From: Bacteroidaceae bacterium
GTDB lineage: Bacteria > Bacteroidota > Bacteroidia > Bacteroidales > Bacteroidaceae
Direction: 5' to 3'
DNA: 64,000 nt
Assembly: GCA_017938245.1 (NCBI GenBank)
Contig: JAGBBX010000062.1
Location: forward strand, 1-64,000
Shown here: one piece after another, positions 36,631-46,500 of the stretch
How the letters are laid out: the number at the start of each line of letters is the position of its first letter
How positions within the stretch are numbered: position 1 is the stretch's first letter
Program-made: the position numbers and the translations under genes
The notes under the pieces: generated by a model
Told to the model about the DNA's origin: nothing
Databases searched by the model: none
What the model saw: the letters and a program-made list of their open reading frames with translations, nothing else

Positions 36631-37278
36631 ATGCAGGACACCGAGAACACCATAACGGATATAGGTGCTATCCTTGACAACATCGAGGTAACACCTATTG
36701 AAGTGGGTGAACTCGGTGTTTCCGTAGGGAAGCAGACAAAGGACATTTTTGCCGAACAGCAGCGCAAGGGCTGGGATAAATCGGTAGAGGCACGTTGCGA
36801 TTTTACGCAGAAGATACGCCTTACCCGTCGTGGCGGTGTATTCTTCATTTCGATATGGCAGAAGTCAATCTTCGGGCGCACTCTTACCGAAATAAAGGCT
36901 GATGACAGTATGGTGCAGTTCTTTGCCGACAACACAGCCGAACTCATACGGCAGATTGTCGGTAAACACCTATGCAAAGGCTGTTGGGCTATCTGCACAG
37001 CACCGAAGCGCAGACACCTTACAAAGAACTTTGCAACACGGATAAGCGAAGAAATTGCCCGGCAGTTGAAGATACCCTTTTACGAAGATGTAGCCTTCTG
37101 CAAGAACAAACAGCGTATCAATGCCGAATACACCCTGAACATTCTGCCCCAAGAGCCAAACATAATAGTCTTTGACGATTTTGTTACCACAGGCTCCACA
37201 ATAGGCAGTATGTACCGCCTTTTGTCGCAGTACGATAAGAACATTCTATTTTTCACAGGAATAAACAACAAGCTATGA
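36631..37278 (+). CDS. Phosphoribosyltransferase-like phage protein
   Basis: A 215-residue protein with a C-terminal type I phosphoribosyltransferase signature, IIVFDDFVTTGSTIGS (about residues 177-192), in which the two Asp and the TTGST loop bind PRPP. The N-terminal 100 residues are unfamiliar. ComF-like proteins and salvage enzymes carry this motif. A role in nucleotide salvage or base modification for the phage is possible. It is placed within the head genes and preceded by a pyrimidine-rich leader. It overlaps the next gene by 4 bases. Confidence 0.65.
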   Translation: MQDTENTITDIGAILDNIEVTPIEVGELGVSVGKQTKDIFAEQQRKGWDKSVEARCDFTQKIRLTRRGGVFFISIWQKSIFGRTLTEIKADDSMVQFFADNTAELIRQIVGKHLCKGCWAICTAPKRRHLTKNFATRISEEIARQLKIPFYEDVAFCKNKQRINAEYTLNILPQEPNIIVFDDFVTTGSTIGSMYRLLSQYDKNILFFTGINNKL

Positions 37279-37898
37279 CTTTTGACCACGATTTTACCGA
37301 GAAGATACAGCAGTGGCTCGACACACCGCACGAAGAGCGCGATTATGAGCAAGGTGCATTGTACCTCCTGAAGCTCAACGGCAATCAGATAATGTACCGC
37401 AACCTGATGGCTAACCCACGAGGCAAGGCCGAGTTCATCGAATACCACCTTCGCAAACATTATGGTTTCCGAGTAAAGGAATTGACACACGCACAGGTCG
37501 CCCAAATGCAGAAGCAGGTTGAGCAGATAGAGAAGAAACATTACTCATTCGCAGAAGATAATCCTGCAAAGGAGTTCAAGCAGGGCAAACGTGCCGACCA
37601 CGATACACTGCCGGAAGAGATACAGGCTTTATACGTTGAGAACCTTTCCATTCTACAGCGTATGCGCGAGGTGCATTTGCGTTTGCGTACACTCTCCACA
37701 GCGGACTCTCCTTGCCCGGACTCCGAGCGTTACCCATTCCTCAAAGAACTTATCGAATTGGATAAGAAGATACACGCAAATTGGGAGCAGTACGACCATT
37801 TCACAGGCTCCGAGCAGGAGGTTATAAAAGTTGAGGAAGCACCCAAGAGCGAGGGAAAACCGGCACGAAAGAAACGCACGAAGAAAACAAATAGTTGA
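37275..37898 (+). CDS. Phage protein of unknown function
   Basis: A 207-residue charged, helical protein with possible coiled coil near residues 70-100 and 118-150 and a very basic tail (PARKKRTKKTNS). It is coupled by a 4-base overlap to the phosphoribosyltransferase-like gene. The position between capsid and terminase suggests head assembly, but there is no direct evidence. Confidence 0.6.
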   Translation: MTFDHDFTEKIQQWLDTPHEERDYEQGALYLLKLNGNQIMYRNLMANPRGKAEFIEYHLRKHYGFRVKELTHAQVAQMQKQVEQIEKKHYSFAEDNPAKEFKQGKRADHDTLPEEIQALYVENLSILQRMREVHLRLRTLSTADSPCPDSERYPFLKELIELDKKIHANWEQYDHFTGSEQEVIKVEEAPKSEGKPARKKRTKKTNS

Positions 37899-37930
37899 TT
37901 TCTCATTTCTCATTTTTCCTTTCTCCTTTT

Positions 37931-38452
37931 ATGAAACGCAATACCTCTATAAACGACATCTTGAAGCCATTGAGGGATAAGCCATATCAAGCCTATCTCT
38001 CCAATGTGTTGCAAGTTGCCGATGTTTTGGAGTGGGTGCTGGAGCAGGTAGGAACAGCCGAGGTTTGGCAGACTTCGTTTTCCATATCGGAAGAGTTCCT
38101 GCGCCGTCTCTTCTTTATTGAGAAGAGCGGACGGGTGAAGCGGTTTAATCTCGTACTCGACCACAAGGCGACAAACAAGACACTCAAATTGTGGGCTTTC
38201 ATTACACAGGTTATTGAGCGTACATACCTTGCCGACAATCACAGCAAGATACTTCTTGTTCGCTCCGACGCTGGCGACACCGTTTCCGTCGTTACCTCGC
38301 AGAACTTGACACGAGGCAATCGCTCCGAGTCTGCTTTCATCACCACAGACAAGGAAATCTTTGCCACGCTCCACGCACAGGTGCAGGAGTTGATAAAAGG
38401 CCACAGCGTACCGCTGAATGATTTATTCACCAACAAAATTGCAGAGCAATGA
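37931..38452 (+). CDS. PLD-like domain protein
   Basis: A 173-residue protein. Near residue 104 it reads NHSKILLV, an H-x-K motif, followed by SQNLTRGNRSE about 20 residues on. This matches one half of a phospholipase D/nuclease active site, whose second half would come from dimerisation. Such folds include nucleases and transposon or phage enzymes. The ATG at 37931 follows a pyrimidine-rich tract. It overlaps the next gene by 4 bases. The substrate is unknown. Confidence 0.6.
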   Translation: MKRNTSINDILKPLRDKPYQAYLSNVLQVADVLEWVLEQVGTAEVWQTSFSISEEFLRRLFFIEKSGRVKRFNLVLDHKATNKTLKLWAFITQVIERTYLADNHSKILLVRSDAGDTVSVVTSQNLTRGNRSESAFITTDKEIFATLHAQVQELIKGHSVPLNDLFTNKIAEQ

Positions 38453-38724
38453 CCTACACAGAAGAGCAATTATCGCAGATTGAAAAGTTCGCTTCTATAT
38501 ACCTCAAAATTTCGGATATGGCCGTAATACTTGACTTGCCGGCCGAGCAGCTACGCGAGGATATCGCACGCAAAGAAAGCGAAGTCAGCAAGAGGTACTA
38601 CCGAGGCAAGGCAAGCAGCAAAGTGAAGCTCTTGCATCAGGAAATGCTACTCGCACAGGTGGGTAGCCCTCTTGCCATTGAGAATAGCCACAAGAATTTA
38701 CTTGATATGGAGGACGACGAATAG
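38449..38724 (+). CDS. Small phage HTH-like protein
   Basis: A 91-residue protein. KFASIYLKISDMAVILDLPAEQLREDI resembles the helix-turn-helix of terminase small subunits. The tail is helical and acidic. Either this gene or the one at 38960 could be the small terminase. Confidence 0.55.
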   Translation: MTYTEEQLSQIEKFASIYLKISDMAVILDLPAEQLREDIARKESEVSKRYYRGKASSKVKLLHQEMLLAQVGSPLAIENSHKNLLDMEDDE

Positions 38725-38748
38725 CGAAGCGTAGCGAGCTATCGCCGA

Positions 38749-38814
38749 CTATCACAGCATTAGTCAGCCCGACAGGATAAAAGTCTGTCGTGGCTGGAGT
38801 GCGAATAGTGATAG
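38749..38814 (+). promoter_or_regulatory. Two-part hairpin in the intergenic region before the terminase-type gene
   Basis: CTATCAC (38749-38755) pairs with GTGATAG (38808-38814). Inside it, CAGCCCGACAG (38765-38775) pairs with CTGTCGTGGCTG (38785-38796). No T run follows, so it is not a plain terminator. The rest of 38725-38959 shows no gene. Confidence 0.55.
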
Positions 38815-38959
38815 GAGGCAATAATGCGTGCCGGTCTATTACTAATACTTTTAACTTCGTTGAATATCGGCTGCACTCGTTGTAAAAACATAAGCAAGCT
38901 TTGTTTTCACTCGTTGGCACGATATTTCACTTTTCAGCTTTCTCCTTTCTCATTTCCTT

Positions 38960-39589
38960 ATGCCATTTCCAGCAGTCATAGACATAGCCCGAACCGACCT
39001 TTTCACAGCAGAAGAAGAGTTGCGACAGCGTTTCCCCGATGTTGTCGTCAATCGCCTTTTGCGTGTACGCGACCTCTACAACTGGTGCATCGCCAATCCC
39101 GATGCAAAGGATCGTCAGTTTGTCGAGGTCGCTATGGATAGGTACAGCATATCAAAGCCATTGGCATATTCTGACCTCTCCGTCATAAAGGCTATGTTAC
39201 CTCACCTTGCACAGGCAAGCCGTGATTTCCACCGTTGGCGATACAACGAAATGATTTTGGAGACATACCAGATGGCGAAGAAACGCAAGGACACAAAGAC
39301 AATGGAGAAAGCAGCTTCAAGCTATGCGAAGTTCAACCGCATTGACCTCGAAGACGAGCAGGCTGTGCCGTATGACCTCATTGTCGTTCAGCCATTCACA
39401 GCCACCGATGACCCCTCTGTTCTTGGTATCAAGCCTATACCGAACATTCAGGAGAAGATACAGAAGATGATTGCAAAGTATCGTGCCGAGACAATAGACA
39501 TTGAAGATGTGGAGTACGAAGAGGCAGACTTGGAGGAAGATGTTTTATTCAACGATAAAGAAACGGAAAGTACCAAAAGTCAGTTATAA
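38960..39589 (+). CDS. Probable terminase small subunit
   Basis: A 209-residue, mostly helical protein. Residues 1-110 look like a DNA-binding and oligomerisation part (VVNRLLRVRDLYNWC, LAYSDLSVIKAML). The tail is strongly acidic (DIEDVEYEEADLEED). Position just before the large terminase, separated only by an accessory gene, supports the call. The ATG follows a pyrimidine-rich tract. Confidence 0.6.
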   Translation: MPFPAVIDIARTDLFTAEEELRQRFPDVVVNRLLRVRDLYNWCIANPDAKDRQFVEVAMDRYSISKPLAYSDLSVIKAMLPHLAQASRDFHRWRYNEMILETYQMAKKRKDTKTMEKAASSYAKFNRIDLEDEQAVPYDLIVVQPFTATDDPSVLGIKPIPNIQEKIQKMIAKYRAETIDIEDVEYEEADLEEDVLFNDKETESTKSQL

Positions 39590-39604
39590 ATGAAAGTTAT
39601 TTAT

Positions 39605-39612
39605 TACCTTTG
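39605..39612 (+). promoter_or_regulatory. -7 box of the first AbiF gene
   Basis: TACCTTTG 20 bases before the ATG. No GTCTTTT lies 27 bases upstream and no TTG at the host distance, so the promoter class is unclear. Confidence 0.45.
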
Positions 39613-39632
39613 TAAACAAATAATAAATCGTA

Positions 39633-40523
39633 ATGAAAACGGCAAAAACTGTTGATGAACAAATTGATATATTGCGTTCTCGTGGTATCATAATCAATGA
39701 CTCCGAGAAAGCAAAAGAGATATTGCACGATATTGGTTATTATCGTTTAGGTTTCTATTTCTTCCCGTTTGAACAGACACACCCACAAACGGCGAACAGA
39801 ACTCATAATGTTGTACCCGGAACATTGTTTGAAGATGCAGTTGCGTTGTACTATTTCGATTTTGATTTGAGAAACATACTTAACAGATATTTGACTCGTG
39901 TTGAGGTGGCTTTCAGAACCTATCTTACATACTATATGTCGTTGCAGTATAAAACTGACCCGTTGTGGTTTGTGAGTCCTACTGTGGTTATTCAATCCTT
40001 TATAAATGATTTTGATAGAAAAGTATATCAGTCGGAGGCGTTCAGGAAAAACCAGCAGATAAAGAGACATCACAATAAATATCCTGCGGACAAATATGCT
40101 CCAGCTTGGAAGACGGTTGAGTTTATGACATTCGGCAGTATTGTAAGGCTGTATAAGTCTATTGACAACAAAGACGACAAAAAAGCAATAGCAAGAAACT
40201 TCGGTGTCGGCAAATCTGCGGTGTTTACATCTTACATTGATGCTATATACACTTTACGCAACAAATGTGCTCATGGTTCTGCACTATTTGATTTGCAACT
40301 CCCGAATGGTATTAGTGCAAAAGGCCCGAAGCTTGGGCTTGCCGGTGCTGATTGCCAAAACTTAAATGGAGCAATAACTGTTCTGCAATACGTACTGAAG
40401 CAAATATCACAGAATAGAGCAAACGACCTGCAAAAGGAACTTGATGATTTGTATGCACGTTTCAAGAAACAGAGAGTTGAACTTGTGGAAATACTCAAAA
40501 AATGTTCCGGTCTTAATTTTTAA
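39633..40523 (+). CDS. Abi_2 (AbiD/AbiF) family abortive infection protein, copy 1
   Basis: A 296-residue protein matching the Abi_2 family: KAKEILHDIGYYRLGFYFFPFE, YYFDFDLRNILNRYLTRVEVAFRTYLTY, and a HEPN-type motif RNKCAH near residues 209-214 (R-x4-H), the RNase active site of the superfamily. On phage infection such proteins are thought to attack RNA and stop growth. It interrupts the packaging genes and is AT-richer than its neighbours, so it is a moron. A related ncRNA gene follows directly (40572). It is clearly paralogous to the gene at 53761-54648. Confidence 0.88.
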   Translation: MKTAKTVDEQIDILRSRGIIINDSEKAKEILHDIGYYRLGFYFFPFEQTHPQTANRTHNVVPGTLFEDAVALYYFDFDLRNILNRYLTRVEVAFRTYLTYYMSLQYKTDPLWFVSPTVVIQSFINDFDRKVYQSEAFRKNQQIKRHHNKYPADKYAPAWKTVEFMTFGSIVRLYKSIDNKDDKKAIARNFGVGKSAVFTSYIDAIYTLRNKCAHGSALFDLQLPNGISAKGPKLGLAGADCQNLNGAITVLQYVLKQISQNRANDLQKELDDLYARFKKQRVELVEILKKCSGLNF

Positions 40524-40534
40524 CTATCAAAAAC

Positions 40535-40565
40535 TTGTTTGGCAAAACTTTTGTTCATATATTTG
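40535..40565 (+). promoter_or_regulatory. Host-type promoter of the RNA after AbiF copy 1
   Basis: TTG (40535-40537), 20 bp, TATATTTG (40558-40565). It lies 11 bp after the AbiF stop codon. Confidence 0.7.
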
Positions 40566-40571
40566 CACACA

Positions 40572-40668
40572 GAATCGTGTAATTCACAGCCGTAGTCGCA
40601 GTGTCTTGCACGTTAAACAGTACAGTATCAAGCCCAATCCTTAGTCGATTGGGCTTGAGTCATTTTAT
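40572..40668 (+). ncRNA. Small RNA linked to AbiF copy 1
   Basis: About 97 nt from the expected start to the end of a hairpin (TCAAGCCCAATC with GATTGGGCTTGA, 40628-40658) followed by a short T run. The core TTGCACGTTAAA (40606-40617) and the preceding ACAGCCG and TCGC blocks recur in the RNA next to AbiF copy 2. An abiF RNA motif next to Abi_2 genes has been described in comparative genomics, as I recall, and this fits it. Confidence 0.6.
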
Positions 40669-40674
40669 ATGCTT

Positions 40675-40709
40675 GTCTTTTTTTCTCGCTAAGTCGCACG
40701 CGAAATTTG
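40675..40709 (+). promoter_or_regulatory. Phage promoter P3 (terminase large subunit)
   Basis: GTCTTTTT begins at 40675 and GAAATTTG at 40702, 27 bases apart. TTGCAGTGT (40707-40715) and ACACTGCAA (40723-40731) form a perfect 9-bp inverted repeat between the box and the ATG at 40733. Confidence 0.75.
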
Positions 40710-40732
40710 CAGTGTTACTCATACACTGCAAT

Positions 40733-42364
40733 ATGTCAAAGCCAAACAAGGAGATATACTTTAACGAACCGCAACGCCTTACCCAGCTTATCGGGGCAAA
40801 CACCACCGTTATTGTTGCAGGGCGAAGAACAGGAAAGACAGACAGTATTGCTGCACCTTTCGTTCTCCGTAATATGCAGCGTATGCCGGGCAGTACAGGC
40901 GGTATCGTAGTACCCACCTTCAAGCACGGACTTACCAACACTTTGCCGGGGCTTTTTGCCGCTTGGAAGCGTTGGGGATATATTCAAGGAGTGCATTATG
41001 TCGTTGGTCGCAAGCCTCCGAAATCCTTTGCAAAAGCGATTATCGAGCCGAGCGATTACGAACACGTAATATCATTCTATAATGGCTCCGTTGCAGTCAT
41101 CATATCACAGGACAGGCCCGGCTCTTCCAACTCGCTTACGCTCTCGTGGTTGCTTATCGACGAAGCAAAGTTCATAGATTATGAACGCCTGAAAGATGAA
41201 ACACTCCCTGCCAATGGCGGTATAAAGTCATATTTCGGAAAGCACTCCTTCAATCACTCGATAATGATATTGAGTGATATGCCACAGACACAGAAAGGCT
41301 CGTGGTTCCTGCACTACAAAGAGAAAATGGACGAAGAGCTGATAGATACAATCAAGGCCACCATATACGAGATATGGAAGACAAAGGAGCGTGTGCGTAG
41401 ATTAAAGGGCGAGGGCAAGGCTGTGCCGAAATATCTGAAGAGTTATCTTCGCACACTCGATACGAACCTCAACAAGATGCGTTCCGTTGCGGTCTATTAC
41501 AAGGAGTACAGCAGCATAGAGAACTTGCAGTTGTTGGGCGAGAACTACATTAAGCAGATGAAGCGCGACCTTACGCCAAAGACATTCCAAACCTCTATCC
41601 TTTGTCAGAGGATCGGAATAGCGAAGGACGGCTTCTACTCCTCAATGCGTGAGGGGCATAAGTACAATGCCAGCGATTTTGAATACCTCGACAGCCTCGG
41701 TTATGACTTTGCCCCCGAAGCAATGGACTGCCGTGCCGACAAGGACATCAATCCTCTTGCACCTATCTGCATTGGTATGGACTACAATGCAAACATAAAT
41801 TGGATTGTGGCAGGACAGCCCGAAGGTCGCAGGCTCAACATCATAAAATCCTTTTATGTGAAGTTTGAGAGGAAAATCCCGGCACTTATTGAAGAGTTCT
41901 GCAATTACTATGCACACCACCAAAACAAGACAGTGGTTTACTACTATGACACCACAGCACTTGGCGCGAACTATGCCGTCAATGAGCAGGACTTTCATTG
42001 GGTGGTGTGCCACGAATTTGAGAAGCGAGGCTGGCAAGTGGAAGATGTCTATCTTGGCAATCCTATGCGACACGATGAAAAGTACCTTTTAATCAATCAA
42101 GGCTTTGCCGGCAAGCAGAGGCTTATGCCGTTCTTCAACCGTCAGAACAACGATGACCTTATCCTTGCCATTCAGACAGCAGGCGTTGTTCGTGGGCGCA
42201 ACGGTTTCCGCAAGGACAAAGGCGGTGAAAAGTTGGACGAGACAGAAGAGAACCTGCTCGAACACCGCACCGACGGCACCGATGCGTTTGATACGTTGTA
42301 TATCGGAACAGAGAAATTCCCTTACAGGGAGATTTATCCTGTTACCGCAAGTGGGGTGATGTAG
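40733..42364 (+). CDS. terL: Terminase large subunit
   Basis: A 543-residue packaging motor. The ATPase has Walker A VAGRRTGKT (about residues 27-36) and Walker B SWLLIDEAKFID (about 137-148). The C-terminal RNase H-like nuclease shows GMDYNANINW (about 347), YYYDTTALG and RTDGTDAFD. The ATG at 40733 is fixed by the promoter 23 bases upstream. The longer upstream frame crosses an RNA gene. A terminator follows at 42386. Confidence 0.9.
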   Translation: MSKPNKEIYFNEPQRLTQLIGANTTVIVAGRRTGKTDSIAAPFVLRNMQRMPGSTGGIVVPTFKHGLTNTLPGLFAAWKRWGYIQGVHYVVGRKPPKSFAKAIIEPSDYEHVISFYNGSVAVIISQDRPGSSNSLTLSWLLIDEAKFIDYERLKDETLPANGGIKSYFGKHSFNHSIMILSDMPQTQKGSWFLHYKEKMDEELIDTIKATIYEIWKTKERVRRLKGEGKAVPKYLKSYLRTLDTNLNKMRSVAVYYKEYSSIENLQLLGENYIKQMKRDLTPKTFQTSILCQRIGIAKDGFYSSMREGHKYNASDFEYLDSLGYDFAPEAMDCRADKDINPLAPICIGMDYNANINWIVAGQPEGRRLNIIKSFYVKFERKIPALIEEFCNYYAHHQNKTVVYYYDTTALGANYAVNEQDFHWVVCHEFEKRGWQVEDVYLGNPMRHDEKYLLINQGFAGKQRLMPFFNRQNNDDLILAIQTAGVVRGRNGFRKDKGGEKLDETEENLLEHRTDGTDAFDTLYIGTEKFPYREIYPVTASGVM

Positions 42365-42385
42365 GTATCTATCGTAATTATTTGT

Positions 42386-42416
42386 GCCTCTCTATATTAA
42401 GTAGGGAGGCTTTTTT
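42386..42416 (+). terminator. Terminator after terL
   Basis: GCCTCTCTA pairs with TAGGGAGGC (one mismatch) and is followed by T6. It separates packaging from the inserted restriction cassette. Confidence 0.8.
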
Positions 42417-42468
42417 GTGTTGTATAACATCTTATGTTGTTTGTGATTAACAAATTTGACTTTTGGTA

Positions 42469-42499
42469 TTGACTTCGCAATTATTTTAGTTATTTTTGC
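42469..42499 (+). promoter_or_regulatory. Host-type promoter of the restriction cassette
   Basis: TTG (42469-42471), 20 bp, TATTTTTG (42492-42499), 30 bp before the ATG. This is a host consensus promoter, unlike the surrounding phage promoters, so the cassette can be expressed from the prophage. Confidence 0.7.
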
Positions 42500-42529
42500 A
42501 TTTATGTAGTTTGTTGTTGATTTACTTGT

Positions 42530-43507
42530 ATGAATATTAATCAAGCTGATATATTAGAGGGTAATATTTCCAAAGATATTATGGATATATTGCTACGCGA
42601 CCATACCACCCAACGTAATATATTTTGGGCCACAAATGACTATGAACAATGGGGAGAAGGATATGCAGACGCCGACGAGATTACATATGAGAAAATCTGC
42701 GACAATAACAAGATTATTCCTCGAGTATTAAAACATCGTTTGCAACAAGCAGCACGTTCCAAAGAAATGGCAGAGGTGTTCACTCCTTCGTGGGTGTGCA
42801 ATGCTCAAAATAATTTGATAGATAATGCTTGGTTTGGTCGCGAAGGAGTTTTTAATGTCGAGGTTGAAGAGAATGGGGAACATTCTTGGATTACTACAAC
42901 AGAGCCTATAGAGTTTCCTGATGGCAAAACTTGGAAAGATTATGTGCGTGATAATCGTATGGAGATTACTTGCGGTGAAGCACCATACATAACAAGCCGT
43001 TATGACACAACTACAGGCGAATTGATACCAATAGAAAAACGCATAGGCCTTCTTGACCGTAAACTGCGCGTAATAAGCGAAAATGTCCATACATCGGGTG
43101 AATGGCTTTCTGCTGCACAGGATGCATACAAAAGTATATACGGTTTTGAATGGCAGGGAGACAATCTGCTGCTTGCAAGAGAGGCGATGCTGTTTTCTTT
43201 CATAGAGAACTACGAATTGAAGTTTGGCAAACGCCCGATGTTATCTTCAATAAAATATATTGCATATATTATTTCGTGGAATGTTTGGCAAATGGACGGA
43301 CTCAAAGGTGTTGTTCCGAATTCCTGCAAGGATATAATCGAGGCTTCATTATTTGGAGACGAAATGATAACTCCATGTAAAGGCTGTGCTGACGGTGGTT
43401 ATAATAATCATACAGGCACATATTGCCTAATTAAGGATTGGAGAGCCAAAGACCCTGAAACCAAAAAAATGGGAAAGAAAATTCGCTTTGTTGATTTACT
43501 AAAGTAA
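42530..43507 (+). CDS. Restriction-system subunit, methyltransferase-associated
   Basis: A 325-residue protein. AEVFTPSWVCNAQNNLID (near residues 81-98) resembles the F-T-P segment before motif I in N6-adenine methyltransferases. The rest (CGEAPYITSRYDTTTGE, RIGLLDRKLRVI, YGFEWQGDNLLLAREAM) is unfamiliar, and no NPPY motif is present. As I recall, similar proteins in Bacteroides are annotated as a restriction M subunit beside a large helicase-methyltransferase, the arrangement seen here with a 25-bp gap. Its C-terminus contains a Cys/His-rich stretch (CKGCADGGYNNHTGTYC) that could bind zinc. Confidence 0.55.
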   Translation: MNINQADILEGNISKDIMDILLRDHTTQRNIFWATNDYEQWGEGYADADEITYEKICDNNKIIPRVLKHRLQQAARSKEMAEVFTPSWVCNAQNNLIDNAWFGREGVFNVEVEENGEHSWITTTEPIEFPDGKTWKDYVRDNRMEITCGEAPYITSRYDTTTGELIPIEKRIGLLDRKLRVISENVHTSGEWLSAAQDAYKSIYGFEWQGDNLLLAREAMLFSFIENYELKFGKRPMLSSIKYIAYIISWNVWQMDGLKGVVPNSCKDIIEASLFGDEMITPCKGCADGGYNNHTGTYCLIKDWRAKDPETKKMGKKIRFVDLLK

Positions 43508-43532
43508 AAAGGATTCTAACAAAATATAACCT

Positions 43533-46500
43533 ATGGCTAAATTTGTTTCATCGTTAAAAGCAAAACTCATTTATGTGTTCCGCATAAATGATAAAGCCCA
43601 TGCCGGTTGCCTTAAAGTCGGAGAGGCTACACTTTCTGATGAAGAAAATCTGTGGGGATTATCACCCTCAAGCCATCAACTCAATGTAGCTGCCAAAAAG
43701 CGTATCAATCAATATACACAGACAGCAGGTATTGTTTATGAGTTGCTTTACACAGAACTTTCAATCTTCACTCGTGGCGGTGCTATTATGAGCCTGACAG
43801 ATGGTGAAGTACACAAGGTGCTTGAGCGTTCAGGTATCAAGAAGAAGATTTTTGATACAGAGAATAAAGCCAACGAGTGGTTTATCACAGACTTGGAGAC
43901 TGTAAAGAATGCTATTCATGCAGCAAAAGAAGGAAGAATGTCGCTATCTGCGACAGAGGTAAGCACAGAGCGGAGCCCAATTATATTCCGCCCTGAACAA
44001 CGCGATGCCATAGACAAGACCAAAAAACAATTCAAAAAGAGCAACCAAATGCTGTGGAATGCAAAGATGCGTTTTGGCAAGACTCTATCAGGATTGCAAG
44101 TTGTAAAGGAAATGGACTTCGGCAGAACGCTGATTTTGACACATCGCCCCGTTGTCGATGCAGGTTGGTTTGAGGACTTTTCAAAGATATTCTATGATAC
44201 ACCGAAGTATCGTTACGGCTCAAAGAATAACGGTGAGAACCACGCTTCACTAGAGCGTCTTGTGGCTAGAGACGGGGTACACTATGTTTATTTTGCCTCT
44301 ATGCAGGATTTACGCGGTTCATCTTTGGTAGGAGGCAACTTTGATAAAAACCACCAAGTATTTGCAACACCTTGGGACTTGATTATTGTTGATGAAGCAC
44401 ACGAAGGTACGAAGACTGAACTGGGAGAGGCGGTAATGAAGGAGCTGACAAAGGAGCAAACCAAGATACTCCGTTTGTCCGGTACTCCGTTTAATCTGTT
44501 CGATGACTACAAAGAGGACGAGATATACACTTGGGACTATGTGATGGAGCAACGCGCCAAAGCAGAGTGGGATTTGACACACTTTGGCGACCCTAATCCT
44601 TATGCAGGCCTTCCCCGTCTTAATATCTATACATACGACCTCAACAAACTATTGGAGGGTTATGGTGACTCCGAATTGGCGTTCAACTTCCGTGAGTTCT
44701 TCCGTGTAGACGATTTAGGAGAGTTTGTTCACAAGAAAGATGTTAGTTCATTCCTCAATCTGATATGTAAGAAAGACGAGGATAGCAACTATCCATATTC
44801 TACAGAAGAGTACCGCGATAACTTCCGCCATTCACTTTGGATTGTGCCGGGCGTAAAAGCAGCAAAGGCCTTGAGTGCAATGTTGCAATCTCATACTGTG
44901 TTCAGTCAATTCCAAGTAGTGAATGTGGCTGGCGAAGGTGATGAAGACCAAGAAAGAGATGATGCACTCGAACTCGTTAATAAGGCTATTGGTGATAAGC
45001 CTGAAGAAACATACACAATAACTCTTTCTTGTGGCCGTCTGACTACAGGTGTGAGCGTAAAGGCGTGGACTGCTGTATTTATGCTTGCCGGTTCGTTCAG
45101 CACCGCTGCATCTAGTTATATGCAGACTATCTTCCGTGTTCAGACACCTGCCACCATTGGAGGCAAGGTGAAGGAGGAATGCTTTGTTTTTGATTTCGCA
45201 CCTGACCGTACTCTGAAAGTAATAGCAGAAACAGCTAAAATTTCAGCAAAGGCCGGTAAGACAACGAGCGATGACCGCAAGGCTGTAGGCGACTTCATCA
45301 ACTTCTGTCCGATTATCGCATATGAAGGCTCGAAGATGAAAGCTTATGATGTACCGAATATGCTTCAGCAGTTGAAGAAAGTATATGTCGAGCGTGTTGT
45401 TCGCAATGGCTTTGAAGATGGTTATCTTTATAATGATGACCTTATGCGTCTTGACTCTTTGGAGTTGCAAGAGTTTGCCAAACTGAAGAAGATTATCGGT
45501 TCAACCAAGGCTATGCCAAAGAGTGGCGAGATAGATATCAATAATCAAGGCTTTACCCAAGAGGAACATGAACAGTTGGAAAAGGCCGAGGAGAAGAAAC
45601 GTAAAAAGAAAGAACTTTCTGAAGAGGATAAACGCCTGCTTGAGGAAAAAGCAGAGAAACGCAAGAACCGTGATATTGCTGTTTCAATTCTGCGCGGTAT
45701 CTCAATCCGTATGCCATTGATGATTTATGGTGCAGATTTGACCGATGAAAGCAAAGAAATTACCCTTGACAACTTTACATCACTTATAGATGATGGCTCT
45801 TGGGACGAGTTTATGCCAAAGGGTGTAACAAAAGAAATATTTGAACAATTCAAGAAATACTATGACCCTGAAGTGTTCTGCTCTGCGGGCAAACGTATTC
45901 GTGCAATGGCAAAGGCTGCTGATGCTTTGGATATTGAAGACCGAATAGAGCGTATTACTGCAATATTCAACACCTTCCGCAATCCCGATAAGGAGACAGT
46001 TTTGACACCTTGGAGAGTGGTTAATATGCATCTTGGCGACTGTTTGGGAGGTTGGGTGTTCTTTGATGATACAAAGGAGAAACCATTGCTGACCCCTCGT
46101 TTCGTTGATAACGGCGAGGTTACAAAAGAGGTTTTCACATCAAATGCACGCATTTTGGAAATTAACTCCAAATCCGGTCTCTATCCTTTGTATATGGCAT
46201 ACTCCATTTACCGCGCTCGTTTGGCAGAGAAGTTAGATGATGCCGATACAATGGAAAATACTCCGGAACGCCACCTTAAAGTTTGGGAAGCAGTGCTTCG
46301 TGAAAACATCTTTGTACTGTGCAAGACACAGATGGCGAAGAGTATTACTCGTAGGACATTACGCGGTTTCCGTCAGATTAAAGTGAATACCCGTTACTAT
46401 GAGGATTTAATCAATCAAATATCACATAAGACTGCTAAATTTGTCTCTCAAATGAGGCAGGGCAAAAACTATTGGAAAGCAAACGAAGATAACGATATGA

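Noticed and set aside
40601..40732. Extended N-terminus for the terminase large subunit
   Set aside because: The extra 44 codons cover a hairpin-ended RNA and promoter P3, and the resulting residues are unlike terminases.
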